NCBI GenBank assembly: GCA_900110015.1
Contig: FOCD01000005.1
Location: forward strand, 124,001-188,000
Reading direction: 5' to 3'
DNA length: 64,000 nucleotides
Source of the DNA: Terribacillus saccharophilus
GTDB taxonomy: Bacteria > Bacillota > Bacilli > Bacillales > Amphibacillaceae
Shown: positions 33,377 through 41,687 of the stretch, one piece after another
Layout: the number at the start of each line of letters is the position of its first letter
Position numbering within the stretch: the first letter of the stretch is position 1
The notes under the pieces: model-generated
Database searches by the model: none
What the model saw: only the letters and a program-made list of their open reading frames with translations
Told to the model about the DNA's origin: nothing
Made by a program: the position numbers and the translations under genes

Positions 33377-34123
33377 ATGGCTAAAATAGCAATTATCACA
33401 GGTGTCTCGTATCCTCGTTCCATTGGTACGGCAGTTTGCCGCCGATTAGCAGAACAAGGAATGGATATCTTTTTTACATATTGGCGGGCAGGTGAAACAT
33501 GGCCCGATCAGTTAATGAACGAAATTACGGAAACGGGAGTTAGGTGCAAAGGACTGGAAGTAGATTTAGAACAATCAGAGGCAGCTGAAGCTATTCTGCA
33601 AGAAGTACAACAGCAGCTTGGAGTTCCGGCTGTATTAATCAATTGCGCTGCTTTTTCCGAGAATGGCAATTATACGGAGCTTGATGCTGTTCAATTAGAC
33701 CGACACTATGCTGTGAATATGAGAAGTGTTTTCTTGCTTTGTACGGGTTTTGCGAGATTGTTCAAAGAAAAAAAGACTGACAGCAATGGGAGTATCGTTA
33801 ATCTTACTTCCGGTCAGAGCCAAGGGCCTATGCCGGATGAACTTGCATATATAGCAACTAAAGGTGCCATTACCGCCTTCACTCAATCACTTGCAGCAGA
33901 TTTAGCATCGCTTGGAATCAATGTAAATGCAGTAAACCCTGGACCGACAGACAGCACATGGATGACAGGCGATATAAGACAGCATCTGTTGCCCAAATTT
34001 CCGAAAGGGAGAATTGGGGAGCCGGATGATGCAGCGAGACTTATTAGTTTCCTAGTCGGAGAAGATGGATATTGGGTGACAGGTCAGGAAATACATTCAG
34101 AAGGTGGATTCATTCGAAAGTGA
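33377..34123 (+). CDS. SDR-family oxidoreductase
   Basis: 248 aa. The nucleotide-binding N-terminus is a variant glycine motif, TGVSYPRSIGTAV, followed by the FabG-like VLINCAAFS (NNAG equivalent), catalytic Ser in VNLTSGQSQG and Y-I-A-T-K. The C-terminus PKGRIGEPDDAARLISFLVG, then TGQEIHSEGGF, is typical of 3-oxoacyl-ACP reductase-like SDRs. The substrate is unknown. The altered Gly motif resembles that of B. subtilis YvrD/YkvO-like SDRs. Ribosome site AGGAGG; monocistronic. Confidence 0.85.
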   Translation: MAKIAIITGVSYPRSIGTAVCRRLAEQGMDIFFTYWRAGETWPDQLMNEITETGVRCKGLEVDLEQSEAAEAILQEVQQQLGVPAVLINCAAFSENGNYTELDAVQLDRHYAVNMRSVFLLCTGFARLFKEKKTDSNGSIVNLTSGQSQGPMPDELAYIATKGAITAFTQSLAADLASLGINVNAVNPGPTDSTWMTGDIRQHLLPKFPKGRIGEPDDAARLISFLVGEDGYWVTGQEIHSEGGFIRK

Positions 34124-34202
34124 ATTAACTGGTAAAAAAATCTATTATTGGTTGATGCTATCAGTTAAGATGATAAGGAAGTGATAATAAGGGGGAAACT
34201 GA

Positions 34203-35471
34203 TTGCGCTATCTATATGAAGAAATGGTAAAGGAAACTGGTAAAGAAATGCCTGGGTATCCTGCATTCGCGAGCTTAATGAAAGGCATGCAGGACGAGCT
34301 TCAGGAAAAATACGGGGATTTCTACGCGGTTTATAATACAGATGACGTTCATTATGAATTATGGACAATTGTAGAGGAAGATATCCGAAAAGAGAATCCA
34401 GAAATTGAGCATGTGGCGCAGCTATTTGAGCGATTGGAAAGCTCTTCCTTTGAATATGATGAAGAAGCAGCAGTGCCTGTTTATAAGGTATTTCGCTCAT
34501 TGAATAACCAGGTATATGCATACCCTGAAGCTGGTGTGGCTTTTGCCAAGATTCCATATTTCAGTGATGCGAGCATCCTCTACATACAATGTGTCCTCGC
34601 TACCGGAAAAGAAAATATCACGAATTTCCTGACTACGCTAAGAGATAGAGTATGGAAGAAAAGCAGAGATGAAGTTCTTGTGTTCAAAGATAGTATGGAG
34701 GGAGTCACACAGGAACAGCAGCAAGTGACAAACACTGTGACGCGGGAAAATGTAGTATTAGATGAAACTGTGAAAAAAGAGATTTACGGTATGATTGATC
34801 AATTCTTCACCGAAGATCGATCCTTCTTCACTACCTATGATATTCCGTATCGCCGCGGCATTCTCTTGTATGGACCGCCTGGCAACGGTAAAACGACACT
34901 TGTAAAGTCGATTGCCAATACAGTTGCAGCTCCGGTTGCTTACTGGCAGATCACCGAACATACCTCCAGTGAATCAATAGAGGAAGTATTCAGCTCGGCT
35001 ACTAGGCTGGCACCGATGGTACTGGTCATCGAAGATATCGACTCCATGCCGGAAGGAGTACGCTCCTATTTCTTGAATACATTGGACGGTGCAACGTCCA
35101 AAGAAGGTATCTTCCTAATCGGGACAACCAACTACCCGGAGCAAATCGATTCTGGTTTGGTCAACCGCGCTGGACGATTTGACCGTGGTTATGAAATTAC
35201 ACTGCCGGATGCGTCTTTGCGCAGTCAATACATAGAGAAGGTTGGATTCTCGAGACTGCTTGATGCAGAAGAAATGGAAAAGGTCGTGGACAAGTCTGAG
35301 GGCTTCTCGTTTGCGCAAATGAAAGAGCTTTTTGTTTTTCTTGCAGCGGCAAAGCATCAAGGAGACACTGTTTCAGTTAAGGAAATCATTAAGAATATGA
35401 AACGGGAACATAAGAAAAGTAAGACCGGAAAATGGTGGGAAGAACAGCAGGATGAATTAGGGTTCCGTTGA
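34203..35471 (+). CDS. AAA-family ATPase with novel N-terminal domain
   Basis: 422 aa. The C-terminal AAA module has Walker A GPPGNGKTT (about 222-230), Walker B LVIEDIDSM, sensor 1 IGTTNYPE and an arginine-finger/box VII-like VNRAGRFDRG. The first 200 residues have no recognisable domain and carry an acidic, helical character. The arrangement resembles orphan BCS1/proteasome-like AAA ATPases of Bacilli. TTG start with GGGGGA upstream. Likely a remodelling ATPase; partner unknown. Confidence 0.78.
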   Translation: MRYLYEEMVKETGKEMPGYPAFASLMKGMQDELQEKYGDFYAVYNTDDVHYELWTIVEEDIRKENPEIEHVAQLFERLESSSFEYDEEAAVPVYKVFRSLNNQVYAYPEAGVAFAKIPYFSDASILYIQCVLATGKENITNFLTTLRDRVWKKSRDEVLVFKDSMEGVTQEQQQVTNTVTRENVVLDETVKKEIYGMIDQFFTEDRSFFTTYDIPYRRGILLYGPPGNGKTTLVKSIANTVAAPVAYWQITEHTSSESIEEVFSSATRLAPMVLVIEDIDSMPEGVRSYFLNTLDGATSKEGIFLIGTTNYPEQIDSGLVNRAGRFDRGYEITLPDASLRSQYIEKVGFSRLLDAEEMEKVVDKSEGFSFAQMKELFVFLAAAKHQGDTVSVKEIIKNMKREHKKSKTGKWWEEQQDELGFR

Positions 35472-35534
35472 GAATCAAGATACATTAAAAGATTCATAGT
35501 TATTGGCTTACAGTATTTCACCAAGAAGCTGCAA

Positions 35535-35560
35535 TTAACCGGAGATACTTCTCCGGTTAA
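35535..35560. terminator. Hairpin between AAA ATPase and DedA genes
   Basis: TTAACCGGAG-atactt-CTCCGGTTAA is a perfect stem without a clear T-run on either strand. It probably acts as a transcript end between convergent genes. Confidence 0.5.
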
Positions 35561-35588
35561 TAGCCAAAATTGATATACTGTCGTAATT

Positions 35589-36206
35589 TTAAACTTTAAG
35601 TTCTTTTTTTCTTTTTCCGAGTTTCCAGACAACAACCCCGATAATCGCAATGATAATTAATCCAAGCACACCATACTTGTAGTAATCAAGGTATGCTTCC
35701 ATTTGGGTCCACGAAGCTCCGACCCATACCCCCATCATGACTACTATTGAATTCCAAATTAACGTTCCGATAAAAGAAAATAAAAGGAATACACCAAAAT
35801 TCATCTTAGCCATACCAGCAGGAATGGAGATTAAGCTCCTGACCAGCGGAATAAATCGGCAGATAAATACAGCCCACACATCGTACTTTTCAAACCATGC
35901 TGCTGCTTTGTGCAGGTGAGCTGAATTGAGCCGCAGCCATTTTGGTTGTTTATCTATCCAATTCGAAAGCTTGTCTATATCAAATAACGTTCCAATCCAA
36001 TATAAAATGGAGGTGCCAATTAACGCTCCGAGTGTAGCGGATAATATGACGAATATTGTGTTCAAATTCGTAGTAGCCGCTAGGAATCCACCGAACAAAA
36101 GGGTGACTTCTGAAGGCAACGGAGGAACTATAATTTCAATCATCATTAAAAGGGCTATGGCAGGGTAGCCATATGCAGCCATTAATTCATTCATCCAAGT
36201 TTCCAA
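35589..36206 (-). CDS. DedA-family membrane protein
   Basis: 205 aa. The DedA/VTT core is present: PPLPSEVTLLFGGFLAATT, then FICRFIPLVRSLISIPAGMAKMN with the conserved F/C-R-F-x-P-x-x-R and G-x-x-x-M motifs, and GTLIWNSIVVMMG. DedA proteins belong to the flippase/scramblase-like superfamily, with roles in undecaprenyl phosphate or phospholipid recycling. TTG start with AAAGGAGG upstream. It lies 17 bp after the XRE-DUF1232 gene on the same strand, so co-transcription is likely. Confidence 0.88.
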   Translation of the reverse strand: METWMNELMAAYGYPAIALLMMIEIIVPPLPSEVTLLFGGFLAATTNLNTIFVILSATLGALIGTSILYWIGTLFDIDKLSNWIDKQPKWLRLNSAHLHKAAAWFEKYDVWAVFICRFIPLVRSLISIPAGMAKMNFGVFLLFSFIGTLIWNSIVVMMGVWVGASWTQMEAYLDYYKYGVLGLIIIAIIGVVVWKLGKRKKELKV

Positions 36207-36223
36207 TTTAGCGCCTCCTTTTG

Positions 36224-36835
36224 CTACTTATTGCTATTCATCATAGCGGTATGGACAACGAGGGTATCATCTAGATAGCCGAATGGAAATATATAATCAG
36301 GCAGCACATCTATAGGGTTTATAAAATAAAGTAAAGCTGCACCAAAAAGTATTAATTCTCGTTTTGTTCCGATACCAGATTGAAATTTATAAAACATGTG
36401 CTTGAGGTCGCTTACTAATTTGCCTGCACTTCCGACGGATGTAATTTTTTCATTGAATTTATCATCAATTATTTGTTTCCCGCCATCGGTAAGTGAAATT
36501 TCCTCATATGCGGCAAGTTGATTGAGCATTCTTTCTGTTGTGAAGGAAGGATCTGCCTGCTTGCAAAGTGCTTCTAAATGATGCTCTGTCTGTAAAGTTT
36601 CAGTTTGATCAAGAAAACCGGCTGAACGCATCAAGTCCTCGTGTGAAACGTCCAGAACTTCACTGAACTTTTTAAGGTGGTTAACGGTCACTTTGCGTTT
36701 ACCGTTCAGGATCTTGGAGATGATAGCAGTATCAATAGCAGTGCGTCTGCTCAATTCCCGGATGGATATTTTTTTTTCTTTGATTAAGGAACGTAGAAGA
36801 TTCTCTATATTGGAATTATCTTTGTTAATGTCCAT
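36224..36835 (-). CDS. XRE helix-turn-helix fused to DUF1232 (YkvA-like) domain
   Basis: 203 aa. The N-terminal HTH_3 (about 10-70: ISIRELSRRTAIDTAIISKI, then LNGKRKVTVNHLKKFSEVL) is joined to a C-terminal DUF1232 segment, ALLYFINPIDVLPDYIFPFG followed by YLDDTLVV (about 165-195). DUF1232 is usually a stand-alone membrane-associated domain. Fusion to a DNA-binding domain suggests a regulator tied to the membrane or to a DUF1232-sensed signal; this is inference. A palindrome upstream is shared with the LCP gene promoter. Confidence 0.82.
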   Translation of the reverse strand: MDINKDNSNIENLLRSLIKEKKISIRELSRRTAIDTAIISKILNGKRKVTVNHLKKFSEVLDVSHEDLMRSAGFLDQTETLQTEHHLEALCKQADPSFTTERMLNQLAAYEEISLTDGGKQIIDDKFNEKITSVGSAGKLVSDLKHMFYKFQSGIGTKRELILFGAALLYFINPIDVLPDYIFPFGYLDDTLVVHTAMMNSNK

Positions 36836-36885
36836 AATGAAGACATCTCCTCTTTTAGATTTTATTTTCTAACCGTACAAGGATG

Positions 36886-36900
36886 TTGACAATTTGTCAA
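36886..36900. promoter_or_regulatory. Shared palindrome, copy 1 (XRE-DUF1232 / DUF1275 gap)
   Basis: TTGACAATTTGTCAA, a 7-1-7 palindrome that also contains a -35-like TTGACA on each strand. A near-identical copy lies at 38603-38617. Confidence 0.5.
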
Positions 36901-36947
36901 TAGATGCGGTAGAAAGGAATAAGAAAGAAGGAAAGAAGGAAAGAAAA

Positions 36948-37601
36948 ATGCAAATGAAGCGTGACCACATTATCATCTTGCTCTTATGTGCTGTGTCTGG
37001 AGTGATTGATGTATTAGGTTATATTGGTTTATCGCATGTGTTTACTGCCAACATGACAGGAAACATTGTGTTGCTAGGTATTGGTATTGGCGATGCAAGG
37101 CAGGTTGTTTTGAGTAATGCAGCTTTAGCGTTAGTAGGTTTCGTCATAGGGATCATTGCTACTGTATTTATACAAAGGAAGAGCGGTACATCAAGAAGTA
37201 TTCTAACTTGGGAATTTATTTTGATTTTACTTTCTGCAATAATAATTCTGCTCATACCGGTCGGTGGAGTCATTTCATCAATTATCCTTTTAATTTTAAG
37301 TATTGCTATGGGAATGCAAACTATAGCCGGAAGGAATCTCAAGATTGCTGGTCTTTCCTCTACGGTGCTGACGAGTACACTTGCAGCCTTCGTGGAAGGG
37401 GTTATGGGGGTTATGCAAAAAAATGCTCAAAAGCTTTCGCTTGATACTTATCTTAGAGGCGGTGCCATTCTCCTTTATCTATTAGGAGCCGCGGCTGGTA
37501 GTTTAAGTGAAAGACTCATCGGGCTGCATACTATTTGGATAGGTGTGGCGTTGCTAGCGGCAGTACTATTGCTCCAAAGTAAAAAAAATAGAGCACGATA
37601 A
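36948..37601 (+). CDS. YoaK/DUF1275-family membrane protein
   Basis: About 217 aa with six hydrophobic helices. The DUF1275 motifs are DVLGYIGLSHVFTANMTGNI, then MQTIAGRNLKIAGLSSTVLT and SLDTYLRGGAILLYLLGA. Function is unknown. The start is uncertain between ATG 36948 and 36954; the upstream in-frame TTG (36894) lies within the palindrome and would add a Lys/Glu-rich leader encoded by GAAAGAAGGA repeats that act as the ribosome site. Monocistronic, ending in a strong terminator. Confidence 0.82.
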   Translation: MQMKRDHIIILLLCAVSGVIDVLGYIGLSHVFTANMTGNIVLLGIGIGDARQVVLSNAALALVGFVIGIIATVFIQRKSGTSRSILTWEFILILLSAIIILLIPVGGVISSIILLILSIAMGMQTIAGRNLKIAGLSSTVLTSTLAAFVEGVMGVMQKNAQKLSLDTYLRGGAILLYLLGAAAGSLSERLIGLHTIWIGVALLAAVLLLQSKKNRAR

Positions 37602-37640
37602 AGAAGAAGATCCGTTTGGATCTTCTTCTTTATTTGCTTA
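37598..37640. terminator. Terminator between DUF1275 and LCP genes
   Basis: ATAAAGAAGAAGATCC-gttt-GGATCTTCTTCTTTAT, a perfect 16-bp stem for convergent genes. The LCP stop is inside it. Confidence 0.88.
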
Positions 37641-38562
37641 TAACATCATGTATAGCAGTTATCTCATCCTCAGGCACTACTAAGTAGTAAATTCCATTGA
37701 TTTTCGTGCCTTCACCTCTCATTTCATGCTCTTGAACAGAATTACGGACATTGCGGTAATCTGTTAAAAGATGACGCATGGAAGCAAGGTTTATATTTGT
37801 CTGCACGTTTTTACCCAATACAGCTAATAAGTCATCAATTTTGCCGACAGATTTGATGTTGGCGCCTTTATTGAGTACGGCTTCAATTACTTGACGCTGT
37901 CTAGCATTTCTTCCAAAATCCCCATCAGGGTCTAAGTGACGCATTCTTGCATAGCCCAAAGCTTGCTGTCCATCTAAATCGATTTGCCCTTTTTTATAAT
38001 GATAGTCTTTTTTGTAAAAGCCTTCATCATACCAATCTAGGTCGTTTTCTACCGTCACACCGCCTACAGCATCGACAAGATCGGCTAGACCTTGCATATT
38101 AATCTCTACGAAATAATCGATATCAACGTCCAGCAGATTTTCTACTGTTTCTAAGGACATGTCAACACCGCCAAAAGCATAGGCATGATTGATTTTATCA
38201 ACTGTATTGTGTCCAATGATTTCCGTTCGGGTATCACGAGGAATACTTACCAAGTCCATCGATTCAGTGGATGGATCCAATGACATAAGCAACAAAGCAT
38301 CTGAACGCCCAGAGTCAAATTCCCTTTCATCGATACCAAGTAAAAGAACATTTATTCTCTCTTTGTTCTTGATTTTCTCAGATGTCACACCCTCATCGAT
38401 TGCTTTCGTTTCCTTCTGGATACCGTCAACTGTCTGTTTTACATCCCTTGCGGTAAGAAGGAGGAAGGAGCCAACTCCAATCACGAGGATAAGAAGGATA
38501 AGTAAGATATACCTGCCTATTCGTCGCTTGCGCTTACGCTTTGTTTTACGTTGTTTTTCCAT
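37630..38562 (-). CDS. LytR-CpsA-Psr (LCP) family cell-wall polymer ligase
   Basis: 310 aa. A strongly basic N-terminus (KRKRKRRIGR) and one membrane helix (YILLILLILVIGVGSFLLL) give a type II topology. The LCP domain shows RINVLLLGIDERE, SDALLLMSLDP, the Arg-rich SIPRDTRTEI and INHAYAFGG, then ALGYARMRHLDPDGDFGRNARQRQ, all active-site motifs. LCP proteins transfer teichoic acid or other polymers from undecaprenyl carriers to peptidoglycan. The ATG 38562 is preceded by GGGGGG. A shared palindrome lies 41 bp upstream. Confidence 0.88.
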   Translation of the reverse strand: MEKQRKTKRKRKRRIGRYILLILLILVIGVGSFLLLTARDVKQTVDGIQKETKAIDEGVTSEKIKNKERINVLLLGIDEREFDSGRSDALLLMSLDPSTESMDLVSIPRDTRTEIIGHNTVDKINHAYAFGGVDMSLETVENLLDVDIDYFVEINMQGLADLVDAVGGVTVENDLDWYDEGFYKKDYHYKKGQIDLDGQQALGYARMRHLDPDGDFGRNARQRQVIEAVLNKGANIKSVGKIDDLLAVLGKNVQTNINLASMRHLLTDYRNVRNSVQEHEMRGEGTKINGIYYLVVPEDEITAIHDVISK

Positions 38563-38600
38563 TTTCGTACTACCCCCCATACCATTCCAAGGTACGCTGT

Positions 38601-38620
38601 TGTTGACGATTTGTCAACAA
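38601..38620. promoter_or_regulatory. Shared palindrome, copy 2, upstream of LCP gene
   Basis: TTGACGATTTGTCAA (38603-38617) is flanked by further pairing bases so that the arms extend to TGTTGAC/GTCAACA and beyond. It differs by one base from copy 1 at 36886. Confidence 0.5.
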
Positions 38621-38731
38621 CATGCATAAAAGAAAATATAAGAGGGATACTAACTTTATCGTACTAATGGTCCCATTTACTTCCCAGCAACAGACCTGCC
38701 CGATGAGATTTTGAAGGGAGGAATGTCTGCC

Positions 38732-38872
38732 ATGAAGGAATGCCCAACCAATCCAAAAAAGCCAAAAGATAATCTGGCTCTTCTACTCGCACTCTTCACT
38801 GTCATCCCTACTGCATGCAACCAACTACTTGATGCTGCTCATAAGTTATTTCAGCTATTCCAACTCCTATAA
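38732..38872 (+). CDS. Small hydrophobic peptide, 46 aa, unknown
   Basis: The peptide starts MKECPTNPKKPKDNLALLLA, continues LFTVIPTACNQLLDAA and ends HKLFQLFQLL. A lysine/proline-rich head is followed by one hydrophobic segment and an amphipathic tail. AAGGGAGG lies ten bases before ATG 38732 and an intrinsic terminator begins nine bases after the stop, which supports a real gene. No family recognised. An in-frame ATG at 38723 is too close to the ribosome site. Confidence 0.6.
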   Translation: MKECPTNPKKPKDNLALLLALFTVIPTACNQLLDAAHKLFQLFQLL

Positions 38873-38880
38873 ATAGAAGA

Positions 38881-38909
38881 GCTGCAAGGTTTTCCTTGCA
38901 GCCCTTTTT
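38881..38909. terminator. Terminator between the 46-aa ORF and yqeB-like gene
   Basis: GCTGCAAGG-tttt-CCTTGCAGC followed by CCTTTTT. Confidence 0.88.
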
Positions 38910-38910
38910 C

Positions 38911-39618
38911 TTATTGATTTAATTTTTGATCAATCGTTGAATGGTCAAGACGGACATATTGTTTATCATTACGATCTTTTACTGCAACTCCTAATCCTGC
39001 TAGATCCAATCGTAACTGTCTGGCCATTGTTTCCTGATTATTTTCCAAACAGCCTTTTCTTGCCCGTAACAAAGCATGCACAGCAGCTGGTATTTGCTGA
39101 TCATTTTCATCCCAGCGGCGATAAGCAGCTTGGTATGGATCTGAGTCGAACCATGGATAACCCAGCGAGAGGAATATTTTTGCGATTTTCTTTTTGTTAC
39201 CATCATATTTTTCATTGAACATTTCGTTCTCTTGCTGCCCTACAAATACAAGTGATTTCCCGTCCAGATAGATGGACTGAAGATCCTCTTTACGGAAATT
39301 ATCTTTTGTATCTCTTATCTTAACAGTCACGGAATCATCGTTAATAAAAATCCTTAATGTTTCATAGAAAATGAACTGAGAAAGAGCTATTCCAGCGATT
39401 ATGCCCACAATGGATAGGATGACGGATGCCGTCATTCCGGAATAAGCAGCTATTTTTTCAATGACTCCTTGATAAGGTAGCCATGGAAGCTTTAGAATCC
39501 ATCTAGCTAAAACAGGTAAATACCAGCCAACAACTGCTCCAAGAATGGGTGGCACTAAGTATACAGCGTATTTCTCGTTTCTGGTCAGTCCGAATTCGAT
39601 ATCCCGCAAATCAGTCAT
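38911..39618 (-). CDS. yqeB: YqeB-like membrane protein
   Basis: 235 aa. Two membrane helices near residues 17-45 and 60-85, then a soluble domain with DTKDNFRKEDLQSIYLDGKS, LVFVGQQENEMF and a helical C-terminus ending in a basic/acidic tail. Overall length and sequence resemble B. subtilis YqeB, a protein of unknown function. It overlaps the TetR gene by 8 bp and is probably its regulatory partner or target. Identity is by recognition rather than motif. Confidence 0.65.
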   Translation of the reverse strand: MTDLRDIEFGLTRNEKYAVYLVPPILGAVVGWYLPVLARWILKLPWLPYQGVIEKIAAYSGMTASVILSIVGIIAGIALSQFIFYETLRIFINDDSVTVKIRDTKDNFRKEDLQSIYLDGKSLVFVGQQENEMFNEKYDGNKKKIAKIFLSLGYPWFDSDPYQAAYRRWDENDQQIPAAVHALLRARKGCLENNQETMARQLRLDLAGLGVAVKDRNDKQYVRLDHSTIDQKLNQ

Positions 39619-40189
39619 CTCCCATCACATAAGAAACAGCTTGGGTCCATACAGCAGTACTTTCCACTTTAATACCCATTAAAAGATAGCTGCTAATATT
39701 GTCTAGAACCAACCCAAGTAATTGAGCTTTAGCAGTTACGTCTCCAGTCTTTATTACACCAAGCTGCTGGCCATGAATGAGCAGTCTTTTAAAGCCGTCG
39801 AGAAATTCTGTCAGTGTTTGTTTAAGTTTTTCATCATAAGACTGTTTTTGTCCGGCATACACAATAAAATGGTTAATTATCTTCAAAAGCTCAGGATTTT
39901 CATCGTACTCCTGCAGTAACTGAAGTCCATTGTCTGTAAGCAGGGTGGAGAAATTATCCTTTGTGTACGTATCTAAAGGAAAATAGTGATCAAATTGATA
40001 GTCATCGAACAACAGATGAAATAAATGATCGAGCAATGCTTCTTTAGAAGAAAAATAATAATAAATGGCTGGTTTTGATATACCAGCTTTATTAGCTATC
40101 ATTGATAAGCTTGCCTTCTCCAGCCCATATTCAGCTACAAGTGCTAATGCAGAATCGATTATATGCTGATACGTATCTCCTTTTGCCAT
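39611..40189 (-). CDS. TetR/AcrR family transcriptional regulator
   Basis: About 192 aa. The HTH is ASLSMIANKAGISKPAIYYY followed by FSSKEALLDHLF (about residues 30-60). The C-terminal all-helical domain is unassigned. ATG 40189 has AAGGATG upstream; an earlier in-frame ATG at 40219 lacks a ribosome site. It is followed with overlap by the YqeB-like gene. A near-perfect 22-bp palindrome upstream is the likely operator for autoregulation. Confidence 0.87.
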   Translation of the reverse strand: MAKGDTYQHIIDSALALVAEYGLEKASLSMIANKAGISKPAIYYYFSSKEALLDHLFHLLFDDYQFDHYFPLDTYTKDNFSTLLTDNGLQLLQEYDENPELLKIINHFIVYAGQKQSYDEKLKQTLTEFLDGFKRLLIHGQQLGVIKTGDVTAKAQLLGLVLDNISSYLLMGIKVESTAVWTQAVSYVMGDD

Positions 40190-40223
40190 GGTCTCATCCT
40201 TATATGTTTGTTTATACACTCTA

Positions 40224-40245
40224 TTTTACTTACCGGTAGGTAAAA
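40224..40245. promoter_or_regulatory. TetR operator upstream of tetR-yqeB
   Basis: The core TACCGGTA (40231-40238) is flanked by TTTTACT and GGTAAAA, giving a 22-bp palindrome with a single mismatched pair. ACYTACCGGTARGT-like cores are typical of TetR operators. Confidence 0.6.
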
Positions 40246-40315
40246 TATCAAGTTTATAACAATAATTTACAATAATTCCAACTGGTTTGCTACAATGAGG
40301 GAAAGGGGTGATTAT

Positions 40316-40882
40316 ATGAACGTCATCTTATTATTCGGACCGCAGGCTGTCGGGAAAATGACAGTCGGACAGGAATTGGAGAAACGGATGGGGTATAGGC
40401 TGCTCCACAATCATATGACAATTAATTTGCTAGTACCTTTCTTTGGCTTTAGTGATGAAATGTGGCGCCTATCCACACTTTTTAGAGAAGAAATATACCG
40501 ATCTGTTGCTAAAACAAATCTCCCGGGTTTCATATTCACATTTGTGTGGGATTTTTCTAGTCATGAGGATTGGGAGACGGTTGATAGAATGTGTGCAATC
40601 TTTAAAAAGCAGGATATACCAGTATATTTCGTCGAGCTGCAAGCTGGTGTCGATACGCGATTGAAACGTAATGTAACCGAGAACCGGTTAGAGCATAAGC
40701 CAACAAAACGGAATATTGCTTTTTCTGAGGCCGATCTTCTGCGCACGATGGAAACTGGCCGTCTTCAATCGAGAGAGGGAGAAATAAAAGAAACAAATTA
40801 TTTGCGGATTCAGACCGATGACCTCTCAGCCTCCAAAACAGCAGAGCGGATTGTTCAGCATTTTGGTTTGGAGGATAAGTAA
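40316..40882 (+). CDS. P-loop kinase-like protein
   Basis: 188 aa. The N-terminal P-loop is LLFGPQAVGKMTVGQELEKR (Walker A GPQAVGKMT), with LHNHMTINLL following. The rest resembles shikimate/gluconate kinase-like AAA_33 proteins (VYFVELQAGVDTRLKRNVTE; the lid with RLEHKPTKR). Substrate unknown. ATG 40316 is selected by GGAAAGGGGTG. The next gene starts directly after its stop, forming a three-gene unit with the membrane protein and DCC protein. Confidence 0.75.
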   Translation: MNVILLFGPQAVGKMTVGQELEKRMGYRLLHNHMTINLLVPFFGFSDEMWRLSTLFREEIYRSVAKTNLPGFIFTFVWDFSSHEDWETVDRMCAIFKKQDIPVYFVELQAGVDTRLKRNVTENRLEHKPTKRNIAFSEADLLRTMETGRLQSREGEIKETNYLRIQTDDLSASKTAERIVQHFGLEDK

Positions 40883-41671
40883 ATGAGCATTGGGCATAAA
40901 TTTGGTGCAGGGTTTTTGCTCGTCAGTATGTTTTCTTTATGTATGGGATTCTATTACAGCGATTTCTTCGGTATCGGAACAGTTAATCAGTTGGGGAGTA
41001 TATGGATGTCTGGCGCGTTTGCCTTCGCTATCTATATGAGTCCCTTCATTTTTATCTATGGCATTTTGATTTCCTGGCTGATCACCAGAAAAGTACAACC
41101 AGTTGATTCAGGAAAGATAGGGCTTTATATCGCACTGCATGGTTTAGGTGGACTGCCTTTTGCAGTATTGAGTCTTTCTTCGCAAAGTTCGGCAGCTTTT
41201 CTGTTTACTGCTGGATTGGGTGCATTTTTGGCGATATTATTCGCTTTAATAGAACTAGGTCTGAGTTATATAACAAAGAAGGGTCGTATCGGATGGCTTG
41301 TACTTTATGTACCCTTTATAGCCTATCTGACAGTCTACATTATTGGTCAAGTGCAGTCGGTACCGCCACCGATTGATGAAGCGGGTGACGTTGACCCAGG
41401 TTATTCTGCCAGAGAGGCTGTTGCATTCGTTACACAACAGCATGGTCAAGAAGAGAATGGCGGCTTTCCAGAGAAAACAAATAAGGTAGTAGAATGGGAG
41501 CTATTCGGAGAACATTTGACGAGAGAAACGGTTATTGAAAACGTTCCGGGGGAAAAGGACACATATTATGTCACTTTGGTAGAAAAGAATTTGGATAGGC
41601 AGGAAGTATATAAGACGACCTATCTGACAAAGGAAAATGAGATGATGTTGCACAATAGAGTGAATGAATAA
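40883..41671 (+). CDS. Membrane protein of unknown function, 262 aa
   Basis: Five hydrophobic segments in the first 165 residues (FGAGFLLVSMFSLCMGFYYS, AFAFAIYMSPFIFIYGILIS, IGLYIALHGLGGLPFAVLSL, AFLFTAGLGAFLAILFALIE, WLVLYVPFIAYLTVYIIG), then a soluble C-terminal domain of about 90 residues with alternating strands (YYVTLVEKNLDRQEVYKTTY). No family recognised. It directly abuts the kinase-like gene, indicating translational coupling. Confidence 0.7.
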   Translation: MSIGHKFGAGFLLVSMFSLCMGFYYSDFFGIGTVNQLGSIWMSGAFAFAIYMSPFIFIYGILISWLITRKVQPVDSGKIGLYIALHGLGGLPFAVLSLSSQSSAAFLFTAGLGAFLAILFALIELGLSYITKKGRIGWLVLYVPFIAYLTVYIIGQVQSVPPPIDEAGDVDPGYSAREAVAFVTQQHGQEENGGFPEKTNKVVEWELFGEHLTRETVIENVPGEKDTYYVTLVEKNLDRQEVYKTTYLTKENEMMLHNRVNE

Positions 41672-41687
41672 CAGAAGGAGGGATAGA

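Noticed and set aside
35357-35650. 97-codon minus-strand frame between AAA ATPase and DedA
   Set aside because: Overlaps both flanking genes, includes a perfect hairpin and has no ribosome site.
36900-36950. GAAAGAAGGAAAGAAGG purine repeat as a coding leader of the DUF1275 protein
   Set aside because: It would need the TTG at 36894 inside the palindrome; it reads better as a ribosome-binding region for ATG 36948.
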